A DNA stretch of 60,057 nucleotides. It comes from an uncultured beta proteobacterium. Its GTDB lineage: Bacteria > Pseudomonadota > Gammaproteobacteria > Burkholderiales > Burkholderiaceae_C. Shown here one piece after another: positions 34,825 through 44,042 of the stretch. The stretch is taken from assembly GCA_903909815.1 (NCBI GenBank), contig CAIVXG010000114.1, forward strand, positions 1 to 60,057, in the 5' to 3' direction. A model generated the notes under the pieces. That model saw only the letters and a program-made list of their open reading frames with translations, made no database searches and was not told where the DNA came from. Each line of letters begins with the position of its first letter. The first letter of the stretch is position 1. The position numbers were made by a program, and so were the translations under genes.

Positions 34825-35507
34825 CACTACGGGTTCTCGTCGTTGAAGATGATCCGGCGATTCGCGCGTTGATCCAGTCAAGCCTGTCGGTTGAAGGATT
34901 TTCGGTCCAAACCGCCGTGTCGGTGAGCGAGGCCAGCGCACTGTTGCGGCATGCCTTGCCCGACATCTTGTTGTTGGATCTGGGATTGCCCGACGGCGAC
35001 GGTGCCGTATTGGTGCAGGAAGTTCGGCGCCACCACAGCTTGCCGATTCTGGTGTTGTCAGCGCGGCACCAGGAGGCGCAAAAGGTTCAACTCCTGGACG
35101 CGGGCGCTGACGACTATCTCGTCAAGCCCTTTAGCGTGGCCGAATTGCTGGCGCGCATCCGCGTGGCATTGCGCCACCGCGGCACGAGCGTGACCGCGTC
35201 GGTGACCGTGCACGAACTGGACGATCTTCGGGTGGACCTCACACGGCACAGCGTGCTGTGCCGTGGTGCGGAATTGCACTTGACGCCCACGGAATTCAAA
35301 CTTCTGGCCCGCCTGGTGCGCAGCGCTGGCAGGGTGGTCACCCACCGGGCGTTGCTGACGGATGTGTGGGGCAATGAGTTCACCGAGCACACCCACTACC
35401 TTCGCCTCTACATGGGCCAACTGCGCGCCAAGATTGAACTCGACCCGGCAGAGCCCCGGCACCTTCTGACCGAAACCGGCATCGGTTACCGCTTGGCCAT
35501 TTCCTGA
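34821..35507 (+). CDS. KdpE-like response regulator (OmpR family)
   Basis: 228 residues. The receiver domain has the acidic pair 'VVEDDPAIRALI', phosphoacceptor D53 ('LLLDLGLPDGDG'), conserved Thr/Ser region 'ILVLSAR' and Lys 'YLVKPF'. The C-terminal winged helix ('TPTEFKLLARLVRSAGRVV', 'VWGNEFTEHTHYLRLYMGQL') is of the KdpE/OmpR type. It overlaps the kinase gene by ATGA, 73 bp upstream of kup. The nearest candidate target is therefore kup rather than kdpFABC. The Asp and Lys are intact, so phosphorylation is expected. Confidence 0.92.
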   Translation: MTLRVLVVEDDPAIRALIQSSLSVEGFSVQTAVSVSEASALLRHALPDILLLDLGLPDGDGAVLVQEVRRHHSLPILVLSARHQEAQKVQLLDAGADDYLVKPFSVAELLARIRVALRHRGTSVTASVTVHELDDLRVDLTRHSVLCRGAELHLTPTEFKLLARLVRSAGRVVTHRALLTDVWGNEFTEHTHYLRLYMGQLRAKIELDPAEPRHLLTETGIGYRLAIS

Positions 35508-35580
35508 TCTTGGCGATCCTTATGCGTTCCATATGCGTCTTTGACGATAGTGCAAGCCTGTTCACTCTAGCTATCACAAC

Positions 35581-37458
35581 ATGAGCAAAACCGATGCTCG
35601 CGAAAGCCTTGCGGCCTTGACACTGGGTGCCTTGGGCGTCGTCTATGGCGACATTGGAACCAGTCCTCTGTACACCATGAAGGAGGTGTTCAGTCCGGCC
35701 ACAGGCGTTGCGCTGGATGCGGCGCATCTCACGGGCGTGGTGTCGGTGATTTTTTGGGGGCTCATGGTGGTGGTCACGTTGAAATACGTGCTGCTGATCC
35801 TGCGTGCCGACAACCGTGGCGAAGGTGGCATCATGGCACTCACCGCGCTTGCCGTGGAAGCTGCGGGAAGCACTCGACAGAAGCGCCTGGTACTGCTACT
35901 TCTGGGCGTTTTTGGCGCGGCACTTTTCTATGGTGACAGCGTGATCACCCCCGCCATTTCAGTGCTCAGTGCGGTGGAGGGGCTGGAAGTGGTCACCCCC
36001 ACACTGAAGCCCTATGTGTTGCCGATTTGCGCAGGCGTCTTGTTCGGTTTGTTCGCATTACAGCGCTATGGGACCGGCGTGGTTGGCAAATTGTTTGGAC
36101 CGATCATCGTGCTGTGGTTTGCAGTACTGGCCGTGTTCGGTGTCATCGAAATCGTCCAGCAGCCCGCGATTCTGCAGGCGCTCAATCCCCTGGCTGCGGT
36201 TCATTTTCTGGCTGACCAGGGCTGGCATGTGTTTGCTGGCATGGGCGCGATTGTGCTGGCATTGACCGGGGCGGAGGCCCTTTATGCCGACATGGGCCAC
36301 TTCGGAAAGGGCCCGATCCAACTCGCTTGGCTTAGCCTGGTCTTGCCCTCCTTGGCGATCAACTACCTTGGCCAAGGCGCCTTGCTGATGCGCGACCCCT
36401 CAGCCATCGACAACCCCTTCTTTCACCTGTTTCCGCCCAGCCTGTTGATTCCAGGCGTGGTGCTGGCCACCTGCGCCGCCGTGATCGCCTCGCAGGCAGC
36501 GATTTCAGGCGCCTCATCCATGACCAAACAGGCCATTCAGTTGGGGCTGCTGCCGCGCATGACGGTGCTCTACACCTCGGCCAAGGAGGCCGGTCAAATC
36601 TATATGCCCAAGGTGAACTGGCTGCTGCTGAGCGCCGTCTTGCTGGTCGTGCTGGGGTTTGGGAGTTCCTCGGCGATGGCTGGCGCCTATGGCATTGCCG
36701 TGACTGTCACCATGTTGAGCACGACCTTGCTGACCTTCTTTGTGGTGCGCGAGGGGTGGAACTATCCCTTGCCCGTGGCGATCGTCGCAACCAGCCTCTT
36801 CTTGGCGGTGGACCTGCTGCTGGTGGTGTCGTGCGCGATCAAATTCTTTCAAGGTGGCTGGTTCCCGCTGGTGTTGGGTGTGGGCATCTTCATCGTCATG
36901 ACGACTTGGCGGCGCGGGCGCGAACTGCTGATCGAAAGCATTCGCCGCGACGATCCCGAACTGGCGCCATTCATTGCCGGCTTGTCCGTGGCCGGGGTGC
37001 ATCGGGTCTCCAGAACCGCGGTCTATGCGGTTGCCAACGCCAACACCGTGCCACAGGCCCTGATGCACAACCTCAAACATAACCAGGTGCTGCACGAACG
37101 CAATGTCATTTTGACGGTTGTGTTCCACGAGATCCCGTGGATCCCGTTCGAGCAGCGGGTGCAGGTGACGCCCTTGGCCTCAAGCTTTTGGCGTGTGCAG
37201 GTGAACTACGGCTTCAAGAACACGCCCGACATTCCCCAAGCGCTGGAACTGTGCGCCGCCAAGGGCTTGGCGATCAACCTCTTTGAGACCACCTATTTTC
37301 TCAGCAGGGAGATCATTGTGCCGACCAAAGGGGCTGCCATGGCGCAATGGCGGGAGTCCTTGTTTGCGCTGATGTCGCGCAATTCCGGGAGTGTTTCAGG
37401 GTTCTTCAGGCTGCCCAACAATTGTGTGATTGAGTTGGGCACGCGGGTGCAGATTTGA
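35581..37458 (+). CDS. kup: Low-affinity potassium transporter Kup
   Basis: 625 residues, typical length. The N-terminus '[20 protein letters not shown]' is the Kup/HAK/KT signature. About 12 membrane helices follow, with '[12 protein letters not shown]', '[15 protein letters not shown]', and the cytoplasmic C-terminal region after about residue 440. It is a proton-coupled K+ importer in the inner membrane. It lies 73 bp after the KdpE-like gene and 52 bp before the SPFH gene. ACCGTT-TCAA-AACGGT (37458-37473) makes a small hairpin right after its stop. K+ regulation by the adjacent pair is an inference from position. Confidence 0.95.
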   Translation: MSKTDARESLAALTLGALGVVYGDIGTSPLYTMKEVFSPATGVALDAAHLTGVVSVIFWGLMVVVTLKYVLLILRADNRGEGGIMALTALAVEAAGSTRQKRLVLLLLGVFGAALFYGDSVITPAISVLSAVEGLEVVTPTLKPYVLPICAGVLFGLFALQRYGTGVVGKLFGPIIVLWFAVLAVFGVIEIVQQPAILQALNPLAAVHFLADQGWHVFAGMGAIVLALTGAEALYADMGHFGKGPIQLAWLSLVLPSLAINYLGQGALLMRDPSAIDNPFFHLFPPSLLIPGVVLATCAAVIASQAAISGASSMTKQAIQLGLLPRMTVLYTSAKEAGQIYMPKVNWLLLSAVLLVVLGFGSSSAMAGAYGIAVTVTMLSTTLLTFFVVREGWNYPLPVAIVATSLFLAVDLLLVVSCAIKFFQGGWFPLVLGVGIFIVMTTWRRGRELLIESIRRDDPELAPFIAGLSVAGVHRVSRTAVYAVANANTVPQALMHNLKHNQVLHERNVILTVVFHEIPWIPFEQRVQVTPLASSFWRVQVNYGFKNTPDIPQALELCAAKGLAINLFETTYFLSREIIVPTKGAAMAQWRESLFALMSRNSGSVSGFFRLPNNCVIELGTRVQI

Positions 37459-37510
37459 CCGTTTCAAAACGGTTCTCGGGTTGAAAAACGACTTTACAAG
37501 GAGTGTTCGT

Positions 37511-39559
37511 ATGGAATACATCATGGGAAATTTGGCGCTTGTCGTGACGGTCGTTCTGCTGCTCGCTGCTGCCATCTTGTGGCGCCAGGTGTTGTGGCTG
37601 TTTGGCGTCATCATCGTGCCCGACGACAGCATCGGAACGGTGACCAAGAAGTTCGTCATCTTCGGTGCCAACAGCAAACTGCCCAACGGTCAAATCGTGG
37701 CGCTCCAGGGCGAGGCCGGATACCAGGCGGACAGTCTGGCGCCGGGGTTGCACATGGGACTTTGGCCCTGGCAGTACGCCATCGAGCTGATTCCTTTTGA
37801 AGTCATTCCGCAAGGCAAGGTGGGTGTGGTCCAGGCCTGCGACGGCAAGCCTTTGCCCAGCGGGCGCGTGATCGCGCGCGACGTGGACTGCGACTACTTT
37901 CAGGATGCCCTGGCCTTCCTTCTGGGCGGCGGCGAGCGCGGGCCGCAGATGAAGGTGATTCCGCCGGGCACTTACCGCATCAACCCCTTGCTGTTCACCG
38001 TCGCCTTGGCCGACGCCACCGAAATTCCGCAGGGAAAGCTGGGGGTGGTGGAGGCCCATGACGGCAACCCCTTGCCCATTGGCCGCATCATTGCCAAGGG
38101 CATCGAGTGCGATTCCTACCAGAACGCCAAGGCGTTCCTGGACGGTGGCGGCGAGCGCGGACCCCAGGTCAAGCTCATGCCGCCGGGCAACTATCGCATC
38201 AACCCGCTGCTGTTTGACGTGCGCCTGGTGGACGTGATCGATATTCCGGAAAACAAGATCGGCGTTGTGACCGTGAAGGAAGGGGCGCCGCTGCCCACGG
38301 GTGAAATTGCCGGCGGCGAAGTGGCTGGGCATGACATGTTCCAGGATCCTGACAAATTTATTGCCAACGGTGGCTTCAAAGGCCTGCAGGAGCAGGTGCT
38401 GCTGGCCGGGCGCTACTTCCTGAACCCGCGCTTCGTGACCGTGGAAATCGTGGAGATGACGACGGTGCCGATCGCCAACGTGGGCGTTGTCATCGCCTAC
38501 GTCGGCAAGGAGGGCAAAGACGTGACCGGTGAGACCTTCAAGCACGGCAACCTCGTCTCCAAGGGCGAAAAAGGCGTGTGCGTCGATCCCTTGGATCCTG
38601 GCAAGTACCCGATCAACCCGAACACGCACAAGGTGGTGAACGTGCCCACGGCCAACGTGGTGCTGAACTGGGCCGACGACAAGAGCGAGGCGCACAAGCT
38701 GGACGCGAATCTGTCCACCATCACGGTGCGCTCTGCCGACGGCTTCAAGTTCAATCTGGACGTGTCGCAGATCATCCACATTCCGCGCAATGACGCGCCC
38801 AAGGTAATCGCCCGCTTTGGCGACATGAGCGCGCTGGTGACGCAGGTGCTGGAGCCCACCATTGGCAACTATTTTCGCAATGCAGCCCAGGGCAGCGACA
38901 TCATTGATTTTCTGAAGAACCGATCCCTGCGCCAGGAAGAAGCGCGCAGCTCCATTTCTGCCGCATTGCAGGAGTACAACGTGGGCGCGGTCGATACCTT
39001 GATCGGCGACATCGTGCCACCGGAGGCGCTGATGCGCACACTGACCGACCGCAAGCTCGCCGAGCAGGAACGCGTCACGTACGAAACCCAGCGCCAGGCC
39101 CAGGGCGTGCGTCAGGAGCTGGAGCAGGCCACGGCGCTCGCTGCAACCCAGGCCCGTGTCGTCGACGCCGAGCGCAAGGTGACGATCGCCGCGTTCGAAG
39201 CGAATGCCGCAGTCAAGTTTGCCGAAGGCAACGCCAAGAGCAAGACCATCAACGCCGAAGCCGACGCCACGGTGTTGCGCACGGTGGGTGAGGCCGAAGG
39301 TGCCAAGATCCTGGCCGTCGGTGGCGCCGAGGCCGAGGTCATCAAGCAAAAAGTCAGCTCCATGGAAGCTGGAAATTTTGCCGTCGTGCAGGTCGCCGAA
39401 GCTCTGGCCAAGGGTGGCATCAAGATCGTTCCCGATATCGTCGCTGGAGGCGGTTCTGATGGCCTAGGCGGGGGCCTCACGACGGTGCTGTTAGGCAATC
39501 TGATTCACCAGGACTACAGTCGCCGTAAAGGACCGGGCGCGGGAACGGGAGGCGAGTAA
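37511..39559 (+). CDS. Membrane-anchored SPFH (flotillin/band-7-like) protein with five tandem repeats
   Basis: 682 residues. One N-terminal membrane helix (8-28) is followed by five repeats of about 65-75 residues (roughly 31-98, 99-171, 172-245, 246-318 and 319-383). The unit is 'IPxGKxGVV...DGxPLPxGR...D..Q.A..F..GG.RGPQ..(L/I)PPGxYRINPLLF'; units 1 and 4 are the most diverged. An SPFH-like domain (400-500: 'FNLDVSQIIHIPRNDAPKV', 'EPTIGNYFRNAAQ') and a coiled coil (505-625, 'RKLAEQERVTYETQRQAQGV' and 'ALAATQARVVDAERKVTIAA') follow, and a Gly-rich tail. The repeats-SPFH-coiled-coil order resembles the eukaryotic major vault protein and prokaryotic relatives, but the membrane helix differs. 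Start at ATG 37511 with an upstream AAGGAG. Following kup, it may form a raft or a large oligomer that affects transport. Confidence 0.85.
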   Translation: MEYIMGNLALVVTVVLLLAAAILWRQVLWLFGVIIVPDDSIGTVTKKFVIFGANSKLPNGQIVALQGEAGYQADSLAPGLHMGLWPWQYAIELIPFEVIPQGKVGVVQACDGKPLPSGRVIARDVDCDYFQDALAFLLGGGERGPQMKVIPPGTYRINPLLFTVALADATEIPQGKLGVVEAHDGNPLPIGRIIAKGIECDSYQNAKAFLDGGGERGPQVKLMPPGNYRINPLLFDVRLVDVIDIPENKIGVVTVKEGAPLPTGEIAGGEVAGHDMFQDPDKFIANGGFKGLQEQVLLAGRYFLNPRFVTVEIVEMTTVPIANVGVVIAYVGKEGKDVTGETFKHGNLVSKGEKGVCVDPLDPGKYPINPNTHKVVNVPTANVVLNWADDKSEAHKLDANLSTITVRSADGFKFNLDVSQIIHIPRNDAPKVIARFGDMSALVTQVLEPTIGNYFRNAAQGSDIIDFLKNRSLRQEEARSSISAALQEYNVGAVDTLIGDIVPPEALMRTLTDRKLAEQERVTYETQRQAQGVRQELEQATALAATQARVVDAERKVTIAAFEANAAVKFAEGNAKSKTINAEADATVLRTVGEAEGAKILAVGGAEAEVIKQKVSSMEAGNFAVVQVAEALAKGGIKIVPDIVAGGGSDGLGGGLTTVLLGNLIHQDYSRRKGPGAGTGGE

Positions 39560-39618
39560 ATGCGTGACTTTGGGGTACTTCACGGTCATAAACAGCGCCA
39601 ACAAAATGGAGGCACGGC

Positions 39619-39657
39619 ATGATTCTCGGTCTGCGCACAGCGCGCTACCCGACCTGA
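39619..39657 (+). pseudogene. 5' stub of a VOC/glyoxalase-family gene
   Basis: After GGAGG (about 39611) an ATG at 39619 opens MILGLRTARYPT and stops at a TGA 12 codons later, while 'CCCGACCTGACC' right there still resembles the '..PDL..' that follows this N-terminus in glyoxalase/bleomycin-resistance (VOC) proteins. The usual start of these proteins is MILGLRT[AV]xYxxPDL, so the stub looks like a deletion remnant. A peptide of 12 residues with a good ribosome site cannot be excluded as a leader, but putA is on the other strand. Confidence 0.4.
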
Positions 39658-39660
39658 CCG

Positions 39661-42600
39661 TCAACCTGCCAGCAGTGCCGCATTGCCGCCCGCCGCGGTG
39701 GTGTTGACGGTGATGGTCTGCTCCGCGCAGAAGCGGTACAGATAGTGAGGGCCACCGGCCTTGGGGCCGGTGCCGCTCAGGCCTTCACCGCCAAAGGGTT
39801 GCACGCCCACCACGGCGCCGATCTGGTTGCGGTTGATGTAGACGTTGCCGATATGCGAGGCCCGCGCCAATGCCTGCGCCCGGGAGTCGATGCGGGTCTG
39901 GATGCCCAGCGTCAAGCCGAACCCCAGGGCGTTGATCTGTTCGATCACGGCCAATGGATCGCCGCTCCAGCGCACGATGTGCAGTACCGGGCCGAAGATC
40001 TCCTGCTTCATGTCGGCGATCTGCGCCAATTCAAAGGCTTGGGGCGCGATAAGGTTGGCCACCGGTGGATGGCCGCCCGGGCCGTCATTGCGAGCGAAGC
40101 GCGGCAGTCCATGGCCAAGCACAGCGTTATTCGTGGATTGCCGCGTCGCTGGCGCGCCTCCCAATGACGAGCCCGAATCCAGCAGCGGTTTCGCTTCACG
40201 TCGCAGTCGCGCCAGTTCGCGCTGGATGCCGTCGAAGGCTTCCGTGTCGATCACCGGACCCACATCGGTGGCCAGATCGGCCGGGTCGCCCGTGACCAGT
40301 TCCCTGGCCGCGCCCTGGATCATCTCGATCACGTGATCTGCGATCTGGTCGTGCACGCACAGCAGACGCAGCGCCGAGCAGCGCTGTCCGGCGCTGCGAA
40401 ACGCCGACTGCAGCACGGCGTCGCTCACCTGTTCGGGCAGGGCCGTGCTGTCCACCAGCATGGCGTTGATGCCGCCGGTTTCGGCGATCAGCGGAGCTAT
40501 GGCGCCGTCCCTGGCGGCCAATGCGCGATGGATGAGCCTGGCCACCGGCGTGGAACCGGTGAACACCACGCCCGCGACACCGGGCGCGGCCACGAGCGCG
40601 GCGCCCACCGTCTCGCCGGGGCCGTGCAGCAACTGCAGCGCACCGCTGGGCACGCCGGCGGCGTGCAGCAATTGGACCGCCGCCAGCGCCACGGCGGGCG
40701 TCTGCTCGGCCGGCTTGGCCAGTACCGTATTGCCGGTGGCCAGAGCCGCAGCCACCTGGCCCACGAAGATCGCGAGGGGAAAATTCCACGGGCTGATGCA
40801 GACCCAGGGTCCGCGCCCGGTCAGACGCAGCTCGTTATTCTCTCCGGTCGGGCCCGGCAGCGCGATTGGCGCCATCACGCGCTCGGCTTCGTTCGCGTAG
40901 TAGCGCAGGAAATCCACGGCCTCGCGCACTTCGGACACGGCATCGCCCCAGGTCTTGAAGGCTTCCTTCACAAGCATGGCGCAGAACCTGGGCAGTTCGC
41001 CTTCCAGCGCATCGGCGGCGCAGCGCAGCGTGGCCGCGCGCATGCTCACCTCGGTCTTGCTCCACGCCTTAAAGGCGTCCTGGCTCGTGGCCAGCGCACT
41101 GTTGATCAGGCTAAGGTCGAACACCGGCGCGGCCGGAACCTGCACCGACTGAAGGGCCGCCAGCAGTGGCTCACGCATGGTTTCAACACTCAGGTCCAGG
41201 CCGATGCTGTTCTTGCGCGCGCCACCGAAGAGTTCCCGCGGCAGCGGCAGCGACGACTCGGGTGCTAGCCGTAGCGGGGAGATCAGCAACTCGGTCAGGC
41301 TCACGGATTCGTCGGCCAACTGGTGCACGAACGAGGAATTGGCGCCGTTTTCCAGCAGGCGCCGCACCAGATAGGCCAGCAGGTCCTTGTGCGCGCCCAC
41401 AGGCGCGTAGACGCGGCACGCGATCAGCGGGTTCTTCAGCACCTCGCGGTACACGCCTTCGGCCATGCCGTGCAAGCGCTGGAATTCGAACCCGGCGCTT
41501 TGCATGGCGCCCACGCTTCGCACTCCGTGTAGTGCGCTGCCCCCCGAGGGGGCCAATTTTCCTAGGGACGGCCCGTCGGAAAATTTTCCACTCTCTGTGC
41601 CGATGGTGCGCGCAGCCATTTGCAGGATGGCCGCGATGGTGACGGCGTTGTGCGTGGCGAACTGCGGGTAAATCGCGTCGGGCGCGTCCAGCAGCGCGCG
41701 CGCGCACTCCAGATACGCAATGTCGGTGTGGTGCTTGTGCGTGAACACGGGATAGCAGGGCAGGCCCAACTCCTGCGCGCGCTTAATTTCGGCATCCCAA
41801 TAGGCGCCCTTGACCAGGCGGCACATCAATCGGATCTTGTGTTTGCGCGCTATTCCCGTGACGTGCGCGATCAGTTCCAGAGAGCGGGTCTGGTAGCTTT
41901 GCAGCGCCAGCCCAAAGCCGCTCCATTGCGGGAAATGCTGCGCCACATGGGCCGCAATCGCTTCAAACAGCTCCAGCGACAGCTCGAGCCGGTCCACTTC
42001 TTCGGCGTCGATGGTGAGGTTGATATTGGCTTTGGCCGAGCGCTCGCACAGGCCCCACACGCGCGGCAACAGCTCGGTCATGACCCTCATGCGCTGCGCG
42101 TCCTCATAGCGCGGATGCAGGGCACTGAGCTTGATCGAGATGCCGTCGTTCAGTTCGCACGCCACGCTGGTGCTGGCCTGGGCTGCGATCGCGTCGATGG
42201 CGTCTTCGTAACTCGCCAGGTGCTTGCGTGCATCGGCCTCGGTGCGCGCACCTTCGCCCAGCATGTCGTAGCTGAATCTGAGATTGCGCTGCCTGCGCTG
42301 CACCGAAGCGGCTTCGTCCATGGCGTCGGCGATGGTCTGGCCGAGCACGAACTGGCGCCCCAGCAACTGCACCGCGCGCAGCGTGGCGGCCACCACCGAC
42401 TTCGCTCCGAGTCTGGTGAAGATGCTGGTGGACGCTTCGCTGTCGGGCAGCAATTTTTTGCTCAAGGCAATGGCGGTGTTGGAGAGTCGCACCAAGGCCT
42501 GGTCGCTCGGGCGGTGAAAGTCCGCGCGGCCCAGTTGATCCGCGGTGAGCGCGATCGCGGTTTCGGCGTCGGGCACGCGCAGCAGCGCTTCGGCCAGACG

Positions 42601-42849
42601 CATCAGGGCCAGACCTTCGGCGCTGGAGATCGGGTATTCCTTGAGCAGGCTCTCCATCGCCCAAAAGGGTGGCGGATGCTGGCGCACGGTCTGCACCCAG
42701 GGTGTGGCCAGCTTGGCTGCTGTGGCCCAGTCCAGGGCCTGAGCGAGTGCTCCGAGCTGCCGCGAGACGATTTCGGCTTCGGGGCGATAGGGGGATGGCA
42801 GGCGCACGGGGGACTCCAGAAAAAGAAATTGTTGCCCATAGTCCTGCAA
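39661..42849 (-). CDS. putA: Bifunctional proline dehydrogenase/P5C dehydrogenase PutA
   Basis: 1062 residues, starting with TTG at 42849 because no ATG precedes it in frame before a stop. Residues about 180-500 form the FAD proline dehydrogenase barrel ('DAEEVDRLELSLELFEAIA', 'MCRLVKGAYWDAEIKRAQEL'). Residues about 560-1040 form the NAD aldehyde dehydrogenase half, with 'ISPWNFPLAIFVG', 'ETGGINAMLVD' and catalytic 'AGQRCSALRLL'. It oxidises proline to glutamate through P5C. There is no N-terminal ribbon-helix-helix domain, so it is not an autorepressor. A family A repeat (40083-40169) adds about 30 residues ('TRQSTNNAVLGHGLPRFARN') around residues 890-925 without a frameshift. The stretch lies between the catalytic half and the C-terminal part, so activity may persist. 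It is the last gene of a minus-strand run after arginase. Confidence 0.92.
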   Translation of the reverse strand: MQDYGQQFLFLESPVRLPSPYRPEAEIVSRQLGALAQALDWATAAKLATPWVQTVRQHPPPFWAMESLLKEYPISSAEGLALMRLAEALLRVPDAETAIALTADQLGRADFHRPSDQALVRLSNTAIALSKKLLPDSEASTSIFTRLGAKSVVAATLRAVQLLGRQFVLGQTIADAMDEAASVQRRQRNLRFSYDMLGEGARTEADARKHLASYEDAIDAIAAQASTSVACELNDGISIKLSALHPRYEDAQRMRVMTELLPRVWGLCERSAKANINLTIDAEEVDRLELSLELFEAIAAHVAQHFPQWSGFGLALQSYQTRSLELIAHVTGIARKHKIRLMCRLVKGAYWDAEIKRAQELGLPCYPVFTHKHHTDIAYLECARALLDAPDAIYPQFATHNAVTIAAILQMAARTIGTESGKFSDGPSLGKLAPSGGSALHGVRSVGAMQSAGFEFQRLHGMAEGVYREVLKNPLIACRVYAPVGAHKDLLAYLVRRLLENGANSSFVHQLADESVSLTELLISPLRLAPESSLPLPRELFGGARKNSIGLDLSVETMREPLLAALQSVQVPAAPVFDLSLINSALATSQDAFKAWSKTEVSMRAATLRCAADALEGELPRFCAMLVKEAFKTWGDAVSEVREAVDFLRYYANEAERVMAPIALPGPTGENNELRLTGRGPWVCISPWNFPLAIFVGQVAAALATGNTVLAKPAEQTPAVALAAVQLLHAAGVPSGALQLLHGPGETVGAALVAAPGVAGVVFTGSTPVARLIHRALAARDGAIAPLIAETGGINAMLVDSTALPEQVSDAVLQSAFRSAGQRCSALRLLCVHDQIADHVIEMIQGAARELVTGDPADLATDVGPVIDTEAFDGIQRELARLRREAKPLLDSGSSLGGAPATRQSTNNAVLGHGLPRFARNDGPGGHPPVANLIAPQAFELAQIADMKQEIFGPVLHIVRWSGDPLAVIEQINALGFGLTLGIQTRIDSRAQALARASHIGNVYINRNQIGAVVGVQPFGGEGLSGTGPKAGGPHYLYRFCAEQTITVNTTAAGGNAALLAG
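40083..40169. repeat. Dispersed palindromic repeat family A, copy 5 (in frame in putA)
   Basis: It begins CGTCATTGCGAGCGAAGCGCG and ends CCAATGACGAG (terminal arms CGTCATTG...CAATGACG). It lies wholly within the putA coding sequence, read in an open frame of about 29 codons on the putA strand. In-frame palindromic insertions of this kind are known in Rickettsia (RPE). The flanks show no obvious target duplication, though it would be hard to detect. Confidence 0.8.
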
Positions 42850-42940
42850 TATTTGATGAATTACTCACCAAAAAGTGGCAGATCAATAGAGAAACATATC
42901 TTCACGTGCCGAGTGCTGCGCCTCGGGTCTTGCGCCCAGG

Positions 42941-43906
42941 CTAGACCGATCCTTGGGCCTTGCGCATGAGCGTGCTCTTGCCAAACAGGCTTTCAATCAG
43001 GTCCACCGCCAGCTCTGCCGTCTGGTTGCGAACGTCCAGTGCCGGGTTGAGTTCCACCAAATCCAGCGAGGCCAGCCGCCCGGTATCCGCAATCATCTCC
43101 ATGCACAGCTGCGCCTCCCGGTAGGTGGGACCGCCACGCACGGTGGTGCCGACACCGGGTGCGATCGAGGGGTCCAGAAAGTCAACGTCCAAGCTGACAT
43201 GCAAATGCGTGTTGACATCGACCAGCGCCAGCGCCAGGTCCATGGCGTGACGCATGCCCATTTCGTCGATGTAGCGCATGTCGAACACTTCGATGCCGAT
43301 GTCGTGCACCAGGCGCTTTTCGCCGGCGTCCACGCTGCGAATGCCGATCTGGCGAATCTCCTTGGGGCGCAGCGCCGGCACCTGGCCGCCGATTTCGATC
43401 AGCGCCTGCGGCCCGTGTCCGCACAAGCAAGCCACCGGCATGCCATGGATATTGCCGCTGGGCGTGAGCGTGGCGGTGTTGAAGTCGGCGTGCGCATCGA
43501 ACCACAGCACGCGCAGCTTCTTGCCCAGTTCGCGGCAGTGGCGCGCCACTGCGCTGATGGAGCCAATGCTCAGACAATGGTCGCCACCGAGCATGATAGG
43601 CAGCCGACCGTCCTGGAGCTCGGCATAGGTGGCAGCGTGCACCAACTGGTTCCACTGCACCACTTCGTTCAGGTGGCGGTAGCCGTCGACCGCATCCTGC
43701 CAGGGGTTTGCCGGCCCGACCAGGTTGCCGCAGTCCCTCACATCCAGACCAAATTTTGCAATCGCCTGGGCCACGCCCGCCACACGCAACGCCTCGGGTC
43801 CCATGCGCGCACCCAGACTGCCTGCGCCAATGTCGGTTGGGGCGCCGATCAGGCTGATGCCGCGCGGCCTGGGGGGGCTCGCAGGCCGCGCGTTCATGGC
43901 GCCCAT
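42941..43906 (-). CDS. rocF: Arginase
   Basis: 321 residues. The ureohydrolase metal-binding motifs are complete: 'LPIMLGGDHCLSIGS' (His), 'VLWFDAHADFNT' (two Asp, one His) and 'HVSLDVDFLDPS' (two Asp). The N-terminal 'GISLIGAPTDIGAGSLGARMGPEALR' and 'VELNPALDVRNQTAELAVDLIESL' are typical of bacterial arginases. It hydrolyses arginine to ornithine and urea using two Mn2+. Start either ATG 43906 or 43897; the former gives MGAMNARP and no strong ribosome site separates them. It lies between an AstE-like gene upstream and putA 91 bp downstream, forming an arginine/ornithine/proline catabolic run. Agmatinase is the main alternative, but the motifs fit arginase better. Confidence 0.93.
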   Translation of the reverse strand: MGAMNARPASPPRPRGISLIGAPTDIGAGSLGARMGPEALRVAGVAQAIAKFGLDVRDCGNLVGPANPWQDAVDGYRHLNEVVQWNQLVHAATYAELQDGRLPIMLGGDHCLSIGSISAVARHCRELGKKLRVLWFDAHADFNTATLTPSGNIHGMPVACLCGHGPQALIEIGGQVPALRPKEIRQIGIRSVDAGEKRLVHDIGIEVFDMRYIDEMGMRHAMDLALALVDVNTHLHVSLDVDFLDPSIAPGVGTTVRGGPTYREAQLCMEMIADTGRLASLDLVELNPALDVRNQTAELAVDLIESLFGKSTLMRKAQGSV

Positions 43907-44025
43907 GTCCGCTCTTGCCGCTGGCCACGGGTCTGGCCGGCGCCCAAAGTGATCACGATGACAACGCCGCCCATATCATTTTTCCGTAGAAATCGAGACC
44001 ACAGAACCAGCGAGCCGTGAGCTGA

Positions 44026-44042
44026 ATTGACTCAGAGTCAAT
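44026..44042. promoter_or_regulatory. Perfect interrupted palindrome at the AstE-like gene end
   Basis: ATTGACT-CAG-AGTCAAT, 7-bp arms, overlaps the stop codon of the AstE-like gene and precedes arginase by 120 bp on the minus strand. It could be a regulator site (arginine/AraC- or LysR-type controls use dyads like this) or a weak processing hairpin. No T run follows on either side. Confidence 0.35.

Noticed and set aside
37406-39349. Long open frame antisense to the SPFH gene
   Set aside because: The sense strand encodes an obvious repeat-SPFH protein with conserved residues; the antisense frame has low-complexity His/Arg/Val-rich composition typical of a shadow.
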